64,000 nt of DNA from Triplophysa rosa (taxonomy: Eukaryota; Chordata; Actinopteri; Cypriniformes; Nemacheilidae): positions 2,463,133 through 2,527,132 of the forward strand of contig NC_079897.1 of assembly GCF_024868665.1 (NCBI RefSeq), written 5' to 3'. Shown in pieces: positions 21,016-32,637 of the stretch. Below the pieces are notes generated by a model. The model was not told where the DNA came from. It saw only the letters and a program-made list of their open reading frames with translations, and ran no database searches. How positions within the stretch are numbered: position 1 is the stretch's first letter; every line of letters begins with the position of its first letter. The translations under genes and the position numbers were made by a program.

Positions 21016-22190
21016 TAAGCTTACCGTTGCAAAGCGTTGGTGCCAAATCAAGCTTTAGATGTTTGCACCGTGACTACGTAGACTTTAAAAGTGTTTGGTT
21101 TCATTTCGTGGCGGTTCATTCAACAGCTTCTCAGCACAAAAGCATGTTATACCCCCTCAAATTCATCCATCTGATGTCAGATCAACCCGAATCATCCTCA
21201 GACATGCTTCTTCAAGACGAATTAGTTCAGCATTCACCCAAGCATTGGAATACTTGACTTGAGAATGCGATCTTGTGATGGGAGAAGCGTTGTGCTCATT
21301 GTGGCGATGCAAAGTCAACGTTTCATATCCTTAGCTTTGAAGAGTATTGTAAGAGTTCCATAAAAGCGTCCACTTGTCATTTGCCTCATTTGCCACGGGT
21401 ATTTTGAGCGGGTTTCGTAGCAAGAAAGTGTCATTGTGAAGCTTCCGTGGGAATGCAAATTGCATCCCGGACAGAATGTATTGCCTCATAGAGATCAGTT
21501 TTTACAGGACTGTAGGGATTGTGTCGACAGAGCTGTCTTTTCTGCTAGAAGTGGGACTGTAAGGAGTTTTTGAATGTGTGTGTGTGTTTATGCTGAAGAT
21601 TTGAATCGCTTGTTTGGCTTCCATTTAGTATTCCTTTAAGACGTCTCGCTCGCGTTAGGAAACCGACCGAGAGTTTCGCCACAAATTACATCTCCGCATC
21701 TCATTCATATTCAGCATTGCCTGTCACGACCGAGGGATGATGAATTTAGTTGTTATACCTCGCCGGCACGCACGGTATTGCCGATTCTCTCTGAGAGAGA
21801 GAGAAAAGACGATGACCGAAATGGGCGTGGAATAGCAAAAAGAAAAGTATGACAGCACAGTGTTTTGCTCGATTGTAGGAAGTGCTTTTTGTCGAAAGAA
21901 TATCATCATCTGGCGGAGAGCGATGAGAGTGATGCTGGAGTATGTTTCAGAGATGGAAAATGACCCTTCTGCTTTCATTCTGCTTTTATCAAGAGTCTTC
22001 AATGCAAGAGAAGACGACACGAGGAGCTTTCTGCTGTTACTATGCATTCATTTCCACATGAAACTAAAGTTGACCCTGTTTCCATTCTCAATGCGTGTTC
22101 ACGGTATTGTTGGACACAAACTTGTGAACGTGATTTAAAACAAAACATGTTTGACTTCATGTTCCATAAATGTTAAAACATGCTTGCAGG
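21016..22190. other. No gene recognised
   Basis: Mostly low-repeat, with balanced composition at about 21400-21720. An open frame at 21724-22047 (minus) has no recognisable domain and is probably chance. Confidence 0.45.
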
Positions 22191-22490
22191 GACAGTTTCC
22201 CCCATAATTAAAATTCTGTCGTCATTTGCTCGCCCTCAGATTGTTCCAAACCTGTATACATTTCTTAATTCTGCTAAAAACAAAGGAAGATATTTGGAAG
22301 AATGTCAGTAACCAAACAGATCTCATTCCACATTGACTCCCATATTTATTTTTCCTACTATGGAAGTAGGGATCTGTTTGGTACTGACATTCTTTCAAAT
22401 ATCTTCTTTGTGTTCTTCAGAACAGAGGAATTTATACAGGCTTGGTGGTGAGTAAATGATGACTCTTTTATGGGTCAACTATCCCTTTAA
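22191..22490. mobile_element. Angel-related MITE (long form)
   Basis: GGGACAGTTTCCCCCATAAT at the left and CAACTATCCCTTTAA at the right. Arms AGATATTTGGAAGAATGTCA and GACATTCTTTCAAATATCTT pair. Confidence 0.75.
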
Positions 22491-22997
22491 CCACCTGTAA
22501 ACAACTATAGGTGATGTAACAATAATGTGAATGTATTTCGCATTGACTTAAAAAAGAAGCGCCTGTGTTTTGCAGTCACACATTTTGGGGGGTTATTTGG
22601 GTTTTGTACATTGGAGTAGTTTTCTGTCCTGAGTCAGTACACATCAAACATTTCTGAAAAAAATGATGGCTTGGGGCTTTCAGAAGATTTAGTTTTTCAA
22701 GTGCAGTTCTAGAGTTGTGTGCATACACATGCATGCTATAATAGAGCCCTAAACCTTCTCGTATTTGTGGAGATTTTGTTGTTTGTTTGGTGAAAGATTG
22801 TGTTTTTTATTGTCGCCTCTTGATATGTCGTCCGGCAGATTCACCCGCTGAAGCGTTCACTGGTTTATAGGAAAGATTCAGTTTTATTCAGTTCTGAATA
22901 AATGTTGTTGTGCCTTGGGATTGTTTATTTGATGGTGATCACATTTTTATGACAACTATAATGGCAAAGTTTCAAGTTATAGTTATCATTAAGGGCC
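22491..22997. other. No gene recognised
   Basis: Spacer between two MITEs. Nothing coding seen. Confidence 0.5.
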
Positions 22998-23264
22998 TTA
23001 AAGGGGCAGTTCACCCAAAAATGAGAAAGTTTTCACCATTTACTCATTTCAAACCAGCATGGCTTTCTTCTGCGGCACACAAAAGAAGATATTTTGAAGA
23101 ATGTTGGGAACCAAGCAACATTGACTCCCATTGACGTTCATCGTATGGACACAATGAGACATTTCTCAAAACATCTTCTTTTGTGTTCCACAGAAGAAAG
23201 AGTCATAAACAAGAGTGTAAATAAATGATGAATTGTTTTATATTTGGTTGAACTATCCCTTTAA
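22998..23264. mobile_element. Angel-like MITE, complete
   Basis: TTAAAGGGGCAGTTCACCC at the left, GGTTGAACTATCCCTTTAA at the right, with TTAA at both ends. Inner arms AAAAGAAGATATTTTGAAGA and AAAACATCTTCTTTTGTG pair. Confidence 0.85.
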
Positions 23265-23957
23265 ATCTATCACGTCCTCGAGCACTGAGGTTTGCAACTG
23301 CCGCAAGTGTGTTTTAATAGCACGGCACGTTTAAAATGCATCAGTTGCGTGTTGACGTCTGTTTACTCGCATAAACGGTTCTTCTGGCTTAACTTTCAGT
23401 CATATTGGCACCATCCACTGTTTGCAGAACAAAGTGACGCTCCAACAACTTTGGACAGACGCTCCATTCCTCAAGGCAGTTTCCATGATATTCTCTCTGT
23501 TTTTCATTGTCATCTCCAGGAATTGAGATCCGGTGGGCTGTCACGGTAAACTGACAGCGTGTCGGGATCCTGCGCTTCAGCTGTGAGGATTCTCGTCCCA
23601 TGTTTTTATAACTGAAACAGACAATTAAACTTTTCCCCGTGCGTGGAATTGAATGGACTTTTTTCCCCATGTGTCCTGCGGTACATGTTTATTTATAAGC
23701 GGGTACATCGCAGTTCTCAGCGAGAGGAGTTGAGGTGTGAAGTTGGCCTTGGTTTGTTCAAACCGATTCATCTGGTTGTCGGTTCACCTGTAGATGTGAT
23801 GGTTTTCCACACTAGCTGAAAGCGAGCTATTCCTGTGTAAATCCACGGTACGGTTCGCTGTTGTCTTCTTTTCACCTGTTGACCTCTCTGCGTTCTCGCT
23901 GAGAAACCTCGCCCAGACCTGAATTTCTGAATCATCTGACTGGGAATGGATTGAAGT
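23265..23957. other. No gene recognised
   Basis: Low-repeat spacer, no exon seen. Confidence 0.45.
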
Positions 23958-24173
23958 TAGAGATGCGCCGATACTGGTTGCCGTTTGATATCTGCCGATA
24001 CCGATAGTTTGGTGGTTATATTAACTTGCATTGACTAAATTCTAAAGGTTAAATTCATATTTCTTAACTTTCTAATCATTGGCCTTTTTTACTATTGACC
24101 TATAGCCGTTAGTGTGAAAAATCACTTTTATCGCCCGATACCGATTATTGGCCGATATATCGGTGCATGTCTA
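23958..24173. mobile_element. hAT-like MITE (ATCGGTGCAT type), 216 bp
   Basis: Ends TAGAGATGCGCCGATAC and the complement of TATCGGTGCATGTCTA match at most positions. The interior holds GCCGATACCGATAG and GATACCGATTATTGGCCGAT. Flanks ATTGAAGT (23950-23957) and ATTGTAGT (24174-24181) agree at 7 of 8 bases. Confidence 0.75.
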
Positions 24174-24181
24174 ATTGTAGT

Positions 24182-24543
24182 GTTTGTTTTGTAGTTGAGG
24201 GTGTTAAAAGTGGTGTTTAAAAGAGTATTGTCTAAAATTGGCACCAAAAATGTCAAGTTCATCACATGCCATCAGAAAATTGTTCTTATTAGATTTGAGG
24301 TCAAATAAAAGTGTGCATGAGGATTTCGAAAACCAGATGCTGAATCTCCCCAACCATCGAGTTTTTCCAGCACCTCACTCCCACGCTCTCCCATGATGCA
24401 CCAGCTTGGGAGCATTTCGCTTTGACTAATGAACAGCCCTGGAAATGTCAAAGTTTTAGTTTTTTTAGCTGGCACAATCTTTCCTCAAAGTAAAGATATG
24501 AACTAATTCTCTCTCGCTCTTTCTCTCTTTCCGCCTTTTCCAG
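24182..24543 (+). other. eif3h intron 2, 3' end in view
   Basis: Ends in a pyrimidine-rich acceptor (CTTTCTCTCTTTCCGCC then TTTTCCAG). The two upstream eif3h exons should lie further 5' but were not seen in this window. Confidence 0.6.
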
Positions 24544-24711
24544 TTCAATACCAGATGGAGATGATGAGGAGCCTGCGTCACGTTAACATCGACCATCTTC
24601 ACGTGGGCTGGTATCAGTCTACATTTTACGGCTCTTTTGTCAGTCGAGCGCTGCTGGACTCTCAGTTCAGTTACCAGCATGCCATCGAAGAGTCTGTGGT
24701 GCTTATTTATG
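24544..24711 (+). CDS. eif3h: eIF3 subunit h, third exon (MPN domain)
   Basis: EIF3H is a non-catalytic MPN subunit of the cytoplasmic eIF3 complex, which brings mRNA and initiator tRNA to the 40S ribosome. The exon starts with two bases that complete a Val codon, then [20 protein letters not shown] and onward to [11 protein letters not shown], nearly identical to vertebrate EIF3H. VGWYQST replaces the GWYHSHP of metal-dependent MPN proteases, so the metal ligands are absent, as expected for this subunit. Acceptor TTTTCCAG, donor G|GTGAGT. Together with the next five exons it yields 255 complete residues and a stop, all in consistent phase, matching exons 3-8 of the human gene. Roughly the first 95 residues are missing. 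Confidence 0.97.
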
Positions 24712-26077
24712 GTGAGTGGCTTTAACTGATCATTATTCTTTCGCAGGCGATGGAAACAGCAGAAGGAGTTGTGGGATGTGACTGTCGTTTTAATTTTTCT
24801 TTACAGCATCACATGCAGATATAACTGCTGTCTGAGGTTATCCTAGTTTCCCATTTTGAAGTTTATTTTAATGTGCTTTCTGGGTTATTGGCGTCACCAA
24901 ATGGGATTGCAGAGATCATGCTTTCAAACAGGTTTCTTGAATCTGCCATTGGTCAGGTAGTCCCGCCTCACATTCATTCTATTGGTTCACTAGCTTGATG
25001 ACATGTTGGGATATTTGGGGCAGTGTTTTCATAGCTGCTGACATTTGTCAACATACGACAAATGTCCTCATTCTAAATACAGATATAGACTATATAGAAT
25101 ATAGATTTATACCGGCCATTACAACAGAACTGAATGCAATACACACTCACCTTAACGATTTCTATACATCGCTATTCTGCCCGGAATAAACATTGGAAAA
25201 AACATCACAAGTAACGATTCATTTAAACACGCATGTAAACTAAAAACTAATTGTGCGCATGGTACGCTGCAAAACGGGTTGTTTTAGATCGTTATTTTGA
25301 CTGTAAGTCAATGACGCCCACTGTCAGTTGGTCATACCAACATGGCGGCGCGAACACTTCCAGTGGCTTCACCTCCTGCCGTTGGTTTATCATTCTATGC
25401 TTAATCCAGTCATTTATATACAGTAGATCAGTGGTATTAACAAAGGTGTGGAAGTTATTTAACAAAGTCATTTAACATTGAAGAATTACACCTGTATTGC
25501 AAATATTAAACTGAATGTTGTCGATTCTTTAACAAAAACAAATGCTTAAGACTTCGGAAAACGTAAATAACGCTGGTTCAGAAGAACTTCCTGTTTTTGT
25601 TTTTTAACACTGCAAAAATGTTTGAACAGAATACAACCAACTGAACATTCATAACCAAAAAACGAATTTAATTTATGTAAGATTAAAAAAATAAAAATAA
25701 AAAAATGAAACTTGAAGTGCTTTTTGACCAGTGTTTACATCTTGTGGTCTATAGTATTTTTTAAATTTAAATATGATGCCAGCGTTTTCCTTTCGAGCCT
25801 TGACATTTTTGTACTAACGCCCATTGACATCAAGAATGATAGCTACAACAATAACTATAAAGATAACATCTTAAAAATTGTCCTAAATTTATTAGAATTG
25901 CGTATTTCGCACAACTATAGATTTCTTGTCATTTTATTCCTTAACCCTATTAAACCGGATGTGTCGTCGCGACCCATTCTACCAAGCGGTATTCATTTTA
26001 CCATAACTCTGAACCATTTGTGCTAGCAAAAAAAATGTAATTGCCCTTGAAAGTAGACAAACTGCTTTTTGAACATA

Positions 26078-26339
26078 CAGCGCACCCGGAAAGTATTCAC
26101 AGGGCTTCACTTTTTCCACATTTTGTTATGTTATAATGTGAATACTTATGTACATGTGCTTTTTTCATTTTTTTTCTTTCGTTTTTCGATTTCAAACAAA
26201 CTTCTTTCACGTTGTCATTATGGGGTATTGTTTGTAGAATTTTGAGGAAAATAATGAATTTAATCCATTTTGGAATAAGGCTGTAACATAACAAAATGTG
26301 GAAAAAGTGAAGCGCTGTGAATACTTTCCGGATGCACTG
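26078..26339. mobile_element. Internally deleted Tc1/mariner-type element, 262 bp
   Basis: Ends CAGCGCACCCGGAAAGTATT and the complement of AATACTTTCCGGATGCACTG are close inverted copies, both flanked by TA (26076-26077, 26340-26341). The repeats extend inward through CTTCACTTTTTCCACATTTT. The transposase is gone. It belongs to a common zebrafish-type Tc1 group different from the DD37E copies in this window. Confidence 0.85.
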
Positions 26340-26961
26340 TATGTGGTATATTACGCTAATGTCTTGCGTCCTATCAGCCAATCGCTGCTGTTTTCGTGGA
26401 GAGTGGCGAATAAGAACAGGTTGTTACGGAGCTGCTGTTTTCGTGGGGCGCTCTAATAAAATTAGCTAACAAAACATGGCAAAGAGGAGATACACCGCAG
26501 AAGAGGCGATTGGGATTATTTTTGACAATGAAACGTGTGTGATGTGGGCCGGTGCTTGCAATTAGACAGGAACTGCTTCAGACACCACCACATTTGAGTG
26601 AATAGTGCAAAAAAATGACACCCAGAGAACTGGGCCAAAAAAAGGCTCATGAATAAAAACTATGTGCATGAGTGACACTAAAAAGACTTTTATGCACGTA
26701 CGTAAAAATCTGTAAAAAATGATTTCCATTGTTTTATTTTTGACTATTTAAATTCTATTTACAAGCTCCCAACACACAGTAACGGTCAATAACCGTAAAT
26801 TATTTAAAGACATTTGTTTTCTGAAAAAAATGATACCTTGCACACGATGATGGCACAATTTGACAGTCAAAAAACCGAAATGTGTGAAAACAGCCTATTT
26901 TTGCTTCAGGTTCTAAACGGTAAAGTATTTGTCATTCGTGGTGTAAACAGGCCTTTAGACT

Positions 26962-27143
26962 GTTACACCGTGTCTACACCGGACGCGACAGGCGCGACGC
27001 GACACGACAAAAGACATTAGAATCGCATTAGAACCCATTATAATTTCAAATATTGTCCACACTGGACGCGACGAGACGCGACAAACCCATTAAGAACAAG
27101 CTGGTTGTCATGTCGCGACGCGCCCGATGTAGACACTGTGTTA
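26962..27143. mobile_element. CpG-rich palindromic MITE, about 180 bp
   Basis: CGTGTCTACACCGGACGCGA at the left mirrors CGCGCCCGATGTAGACACTG at the right. In the middle there is CACACTGGACGCGACGAGAC. Exact ends and duplication are unclear. Confidence 0.5.
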
Positions 27144-28320
27144 GAATAGTAAACTGTGTTACTTAAAGCTAATCCGAATAAGCCATTTTTCTTTAGAGAA
27201 ATTAAATAATGTTTTTAGACATGGGACTTTTATCATAGTGCAGTTGTCAGAGTTTTATATAACCAATAAGCCACAGGAGGCTGTGAGCTAGTGACTGTAC
27301 CGCAAGAGCCGATAATAACCCCGCTGCCATCTTTGAGGAATAGAAGATGATGTGGGTGATGTAAGTGTGTGCGGTGTTGAGAGACAGTGTTCGGAAAGTC
27401 TTTATTCCACACACGGCTCTGCAGACACCGCCGTGCCATTCTTTATATTTAATCATGCCCCCTTTAAACCCATCAATAATGCAGGACGATATATTAAAGG
27501 CTAAATAAAAATCTGCCAACATCTCCCTGCATACCAAGAAAAGTCTTGAGATCTCAGATTGTTTCTGCGGCAATTCAAGTGGCTCTCGGACGCATAGACG
27601 CAGGTGTATTTCCATTGGAAAACTCATTTCAATACATCACGCTGTCTAGCGGGCCTCTAAAGCTAATACTTATGCTTCTCAAATTTGCTGTAGGGGGATT
27701 CTGCCCCCTCACATCTGTGCACCGCATCTGTTGCATGCTGTCAATCATAACATCACGTCTCTGTGTGCGCAAACCAACAGAAAGATTGATTTAATTGAAG
27801 TTGAGCAGGGAAGTGTGCTTTACCACGAATTTCTTCTCAGAATAGCGGTTTACTTTCATTTTTAAGGCAAGAAACGATGTTCAAATGTCACGAACAGGCA
27901 ATTTGGTTTAATCATTTGTAAATATAATGTAATAAATGTTATTAAAAGACAAATTTATATTTCATTTGTCAGAAAAACCTGTCAAAATGATTTGTTGCAT
28001 CTGGGTTACGGTGTGTTATTAGTTTTGAGCGGTTGTTATCTGGTCATAACGAACCTGCAAATGTCGCGACTGGCCAATCAGAATCAAGCATTCCAACGAG
28101 CCGTGTAATAAATATTGATATTGAAGTCTGGTAAACATTTAAGTACGCTTTAGTATTTACTGCAGTAAACATTAAAGTGTAGTAATCATCACTATAATAT
28201 AATATAGTATACTACACTAAATACTGAAGTATGCTTAATTTTTTTATGTGGGAAGTTCACTTCTAAGGCTGCATCCTAAGTATATCATTCATATGTGACA
28301 TGTACTGTATATGATATATA

Positions 28321-29890
28321 CACTGCGTTCCAAATTATTATGCAAATTGGATTTAAGTGTCGTAAACATTTAATTTTATATTGTTCAATTAAACTTATGG
28401 ATGGTATTGTGTCTCAGTGCTCTTTGGATCACTGAAATCAATCTCAGACACCTGTGATAAGTAGTTTGCCAGGTGAGCCCAATTAAAGGAAAACTACTTA
28501 AGAAGGACGTTCCACATTATTAAGCAGGCCACATGTTTCAAGCAATATGGGAAAGAAAAAGGATCTGTCTGCTGCCGAAAAGCGTCAAATAGTGCAATGT
28601 CTTGGACAAGGTATGAAAACATTAGATATTTCACGAAAACTTAAGCGAGATCGTCGTACTGTGAAGACATTTGTGGCTGATTCAGAGCACAGAAGGGTTC
28701 GTGCAGATAAAGGCAGAATGAGGAAGGTTTCTTCCAGACAAATTCATCGGATTAAGAGAGCAGCTGCAAAAATGCCATTGCAAAGCAGCAAACAGGTATT
28801 TGAAGCTGCTGGTGCCTCGGGAGTCCCGAAAACCTCAAGGTGTAGGATCCTCCAGATGCTTGCAGTTGTGCATAAACCTACTATTCGGCCACCCCTAACC
28901 AATGCTCACAAGCAGAAACGGTTGCAGTGGGCCCACACATACATGAAGACTAATTTTCAAACAGTCTTGTTTACTGATGAGTGCCGTGCAACCCTGGATG
29001 GTCCAGATGGATGGAGTAGTGGATGGTTGGTGGATGGCCACCATGTCCCAACAAGGCTGCGACGTCAGCAAGGAGGTGGCGGAGTCATGTTTTGGGCTGG
29101 AATCATGGGGAGACAGCTGGTGGGCCCCTTTAGGGTCCCTGAAGGTGTGAAAATGAACTCTGCAAGGTATGTAGAGTTTCTGACTGAGCACTTTCTTCCA
29201 TGGTGCAAAAAGAAGAACCATGCCTTCCGTAGCAAAATCATCTTAATGCATGACAATGCACCATCTCATGCTGCAAAGAATACCTCTGTGTCATTGGCTG
29301 CTATGGGCATAAAAGGAGAGAAACTCATGGTGTGGCCACCATCCTCCCCTGACCTCAACCCTATTGAGAACCTTTGGAGCATCCTCAAGCAAAAGATCTA
29401 TGATGGTGGGAGGCAGTTAGCATCAAAACAGCAGCTCTGGGAGGCTATTCTGACATCCTGCAAAGAAATTCAATCAGAAACTATCCAAAAACTCACAAGT
29501 TCAATGGATGCAAGAATTGTGAAGGTGATATCAAAGAAGGGGTCCTATGTTAACATGTAACTTGCCCTGTTAGGATGTTTTTGATTGAAATAGCTTTTGA
29601 TTTCAGTAAATATGACCTCCTAATGCTGCAAATTCAACAAATGACCATTTTCAGTTTTTTACAACCTATGAAATGTTTTCAAACTCTGTTGTGCATAATA
29701 ATTTGGAACAGTGCATTTTGAGTTTTTCATTTTTTAAATAAATACTGTTGTCAGTGGGAGGTTTGTTCAATAAAATTCCAAATGTACCCTAACTGTTGAT
29801 TACTTGAAAATTATACTGACTGTCATTTGCATCGACAAATTAGGAAAACCAGAGAAAGATATCATTTGCATAATAATTTGGAACCCAGTA
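28321..29890 (+). mobile_element. Tc1-like (DD37E/TRT-type) transposon, copy 2
   Basis: A 1570-bp element in eif3h intron 3, the same length as copy 1 and in the opposite orientation. TA at 28319-28320 and 29891-29892. Left end CACTGCGTTCCAAATTATTA is intact. The right end reads GGAACCCAGTA where GGAACGCAGTG is expected, so two of the last six bases have changed and this terminus may work less well. Inner repeat copies are at about 28505-28522 and 29688-29714. Confidence 0.95.
28547..29560 (+). CDS. Tc1-like transposase, DD37E type, 337 aa, copy 2
   Basis: Uninterrupted, same start and stop context as copy 1. Triad D144, D236, E274 present, with 37 residues between the last two. Relative to copy 1: H36R, R41T (both in the DNA-binding part), Y220C, F233L (three residues before D236) and R282Q. 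All other residues agree. It is probably still translatable. Whether these changes reduce activity cannot be told. Being on the + strand inside an eif3h intron, it would be transcribed as part of the eif3h pre-mRNA. Confidence 0.96.
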   Translation: MGKKKDLSAAEKRQIVQCLGQGMKTLDISRKLKRDRRTVKTFVADSEHRRVRADKGRMRKVSSRQIHRIKRAAAKMPLQSSKQVFEAAGASGVPKTSRCRILQMLAVVHKPTIRPPLTNAHKQKRLQWAHTYMKTNFQTVLFTDECRATLDGPDGWSSGWLVDGHHVPTRLRRQQGGGGVMFWAGIMGRQLVGPFRVPEGVKMNSARYVEFLTEHFLPWCKKKNHAFRSKIILMHDNAPSHAAKNTSVSLAAMGIKGEKLMVWPPSSPDLNPIENLWSILKQKIYDGGRQLASKQQLWEAILTSCKEIQSETIQKLTSSMDARIVKVISKKGSYVNM

Positions 29891-31084
29891 TAGTGTGGTA
29901 TTTATACTGTACATTGTACGATTGTATTTATATTATGAATATTTTAATATATGTTTATAAGAGACTTATGTATTGCTTGAGATATACTATAAAGGATGTA
30001 CATATATAATATTATATGGGTGTACTGTATGTGTATACATACGTGTATATACATTTACATTTTTACTAGCAAATTCATATACTATCCAAATAATTATTTA
30101 GAATTGAAAGGTGATTTTTTTATTTTCTGGTTATTTTTTACCAGAGCAGATATCACAATGCATTATGGGACATGTGATGGAACAGAGCCACGTGGTACAT
30201 AAACATTAGTTTGTGAAAACACTGTAAAATATTCCCTTAGCCCTTTAAATCCCAATCCTATATCTTATCGGCCCCTATTTATTTCATTCAGACCGTGTCG
30301 ATCGGTCAGAGAATGGCCACCCGTGACCGCAGATGTTCGCAGCTTCTGCGAAAGAGAAACGTTTCAGAAGAAAACGGGACGCCTCTGCAGGGCTGACGTG
30401 AGTGGCAGGGCTGATAAGACGTTTGTGAACACTTCTAAAGCCTTTTTGACAACCCACTGACAAGCACATTAATTTTATACAGCTCGCTTACTCCAAGCAA
30501 CTGTGAGCTTTTGTCGGGGCGTGATTATGAAACCTGACGGCACCTGCGGTTCATGATTTCTTTATAGAGAGCGGATAAAGGTTTCTTTGCGTGACCGCCG
30601 GCATCTCACCCATCGGATTGGTTATCCAGGACAGTAATATAAATGTCTTGAATGGTGGTTTTAACTCGATGACCTATCGGTTATGGTCATTCAGCTTATT
30701 GTTCGCATTACGATTGAACCTTCAACTGTGAAATACTTGTCAGGGCTTTGTTGTTTAATATGAAACGGATATATTTTAGTGGCTTTAGTAGATGCTGCGA
30801 TTAGACATTATTGTAGACATTGTCATTACTTTACTTTTTTGTTTGTGTTCCAAATCAGAATCAGTTTAACGTATCTATTGTTTAATACTTTCTATTCTAG
30901 TAACTTGGTGGATTTGGTTTTGTCTTTAAAATAAATGTATACACTAGTTATAGTTCAATTAATGTTTTAATATTTACTTATATTTCAGATTTACTGGCAT
31001 TAGTTATGGTTTTGAATGATCTGATAATGTTTAGTTGTATGCACATAAGCATGTTAATATGGCAGTTTGTTTTACTTTCTGTAG

Positions 31085-31184
31085 ATCCCATCAAGACGGC
31101 GCAAGGTTCTCTGTGTCTGAAGGCTTACAGGTTAACCCCCAAACTGATGGAAATCTGTAAGGAGAAAGATTTCTCACCTGAGGG
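31085..31184 (+). CDS. eif3h: eIF3h, fourth exon
   Basis: Starts with the last two bases of an Asp codon and reads [16 protein letters not shown] then [16 protein letters not shown], with two bases of a Gly codon at the end. Acceptor TTTCTGTAG, donor GG|GTAAGA. End of the MPN region and start of the following helical segment. Human has SLSLKAYRL here. Confidence 0.97.
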
Positions 31185-31585
31185 GTAAGATCACATCTAT
31201 TACATTATAAATGTGTTTGTTGTTGAAGGGTTTTTGATTAAAAGAATAGGTCATGATTGTTTTAATTAAAAACACAGTTATTGTAAGAATAAGTTGTCAG
31301 TAGTCGTGTTTAAGTCACAGTATGATGTCCTTAACTGCCAGTATTATTTTATCGTGCGAATGTGAGGAACTGAGTTCTTGCAGAACTATAAATGCTTTAA
31401 GAAACAGTTCACCAAAAACTGAAAAATTCTTTCACAATTTACTCGTTCTCATGCCATCCCAAATGTACATAACTTCCTTTCTTTAGGTAAAAACAAACTA
31501 AGTTTAAAAAAATAAGTCACTATATAGGTGCTAACTTGTTGATGGTCCAAAAAGCACATCCATTGCTCCCTGAACTCTCTGTAAG

Positions 31586-32074
31586 CAGTGTTGGGTAAGT
31601 TACTCTGGAAAAGTAATTAATTACTAGTTACTAATTACATATTCAATAGTGTAATTAGATTACTGTACAAATTACTCTCTCCAAAAAGTATTTAGTTACT
31701 TATTACTAATTACTTTCTATGTCCTATATCAACCTTGATTAGTTAAGTGATTCAAGGATAGACATGAAACGGCTCTTTTAATTCATTCAAATAAATAATA
31801 TTGAACTGCATAAAGTAGTTTTAACTGACTAAAGTATTACAAATGTGAGAATTATACATTAAAGCACGGATTTTAAAGTTAGACTTTGAATTGTGATGTC
31901 AATTCCACTATTACAGACACATATATTACACAAAGTATTTAGTTTAATTACATCAAAAGTAGCTGTAATTAAATTACAGAAAAAGTAAGAGTAATCCCTT
32001 ACTTTACTTTTCCAAGGGAAAAGTAATTAAATTACAGTAACTAATTACTTAGTAACTAGTTACACCCAACACTG
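31586..32074. mobile_element. hAT-like MITE (CAGTGTTGGG type), 489 bp, intact ends
   Basis: Ends CAGTGTTGGGTAAGTTACT and AGTAACTAGTTACACCCAACACTG (last 14 bases ACACCCAACACTG). Flanked by a perfect 8-bp duplication TCTGTAAG (31578-31585 and 32075-32082), diagnostic of hAT-type insertion. The interior consists of TTACT/AGTAA-rich palindromes. A truncated inverted copy is at 16095-16429. Confidence 0.88.
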
Positions 32075-32082
32075 TCTGTAAG

Positions 32083-32123
32083 TCACTTTGGATAAAGTCG
32101 TATGCTAAATGGCTAAATATACA
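32083..32123. repeat. Fish SINE/LINE tail motif
   Basis: AGTCACTTTGGATAAAGTCG then TATGCTAAATGG is the complement-type version of the motif at 17715-17750 and resembles 63788-63830. It follows directly behind the hAT duplication. Short fragment only. Confidence 0.4.
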
Positions 32124-32637
32124 TCTGTCATTAAGTGTATTTAAATGAGACAAGATGGTTAATACCCGTCTTCTGAAGTGAAAACCAGAACAGACCCATA
32201 AGAGAGATAAATGAAAACCGTGTGACATAACAATACATTTCATTGGTTCTCGCTAATGTCATTTGACAGCGACACATTAAAGAACCAATACGATTGAAAT
32301 TGTCAACGCGCTGCCATATTTGAATTTTAGTGCTTTGATGTTTGGGTCATTGATGTATAAGAATTGCCGATTTTAAAATACAAATAAATAATAATATCTA
32401 TTGCAGTTATTCAAACATTAAGAATGTGGACTACGCATAAAGGCTGATGTTAAATTAAGTGATTTTAGTGTTTTTAATCTATGAATTGGCCATAACCTTA
32501 AAAATGTCATGTGGTACGACCGTAATTTATCTTAAAACAAATTCATTTCCTTCACATGCCTAACAAATCTTTAGTATTTAAAGAGTTTAGAAACAAAGTA
32601 TTTCTTTGAGTTTTGCTAATTAATCATCTCATATTTC

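Larger units (their letters stand above)
24712..31084 (+). other. eif3h intron 3 (6.4 kb)
   Basis: GTGAGT...TTTCTGTAG, phase 1. Contains a deleted Tc1-type element (26078-26339), a palindromic repeat (26962-27143) and the second DD37E transposon (28321-29890). The rest (24712-26077, 27150-28320, 29893-31084) has no recognised gene. Confidence 0.85.
31400..32260. mobile_element. Decayed MITE host of a nested element
   Basis: AAACAGTTCACCAAAAACTG and AATTTACTCGTTCTCATGCC at the left are typical of a TTCACC-type repeat. Sequence resembling its right part (CGTCTTCTGAAGTGAAAACC, TAAATGAAAACCGTGTGAC) resumes after the insert at 31586-32074. Boundaries are approximate. A related partial copy lies near 35850-36080 (TAAATGTCTTCTGAAGTTAA). 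Confidence 0.4.

Noticed and set aside
8285..24543. A spliced ncor1-eif3h fusion protein
   Set aside because: The ncor1 exon ends in phase 0 and the eif3h exon starts in phase 1, so the junction shifts frame and stops after six codons.
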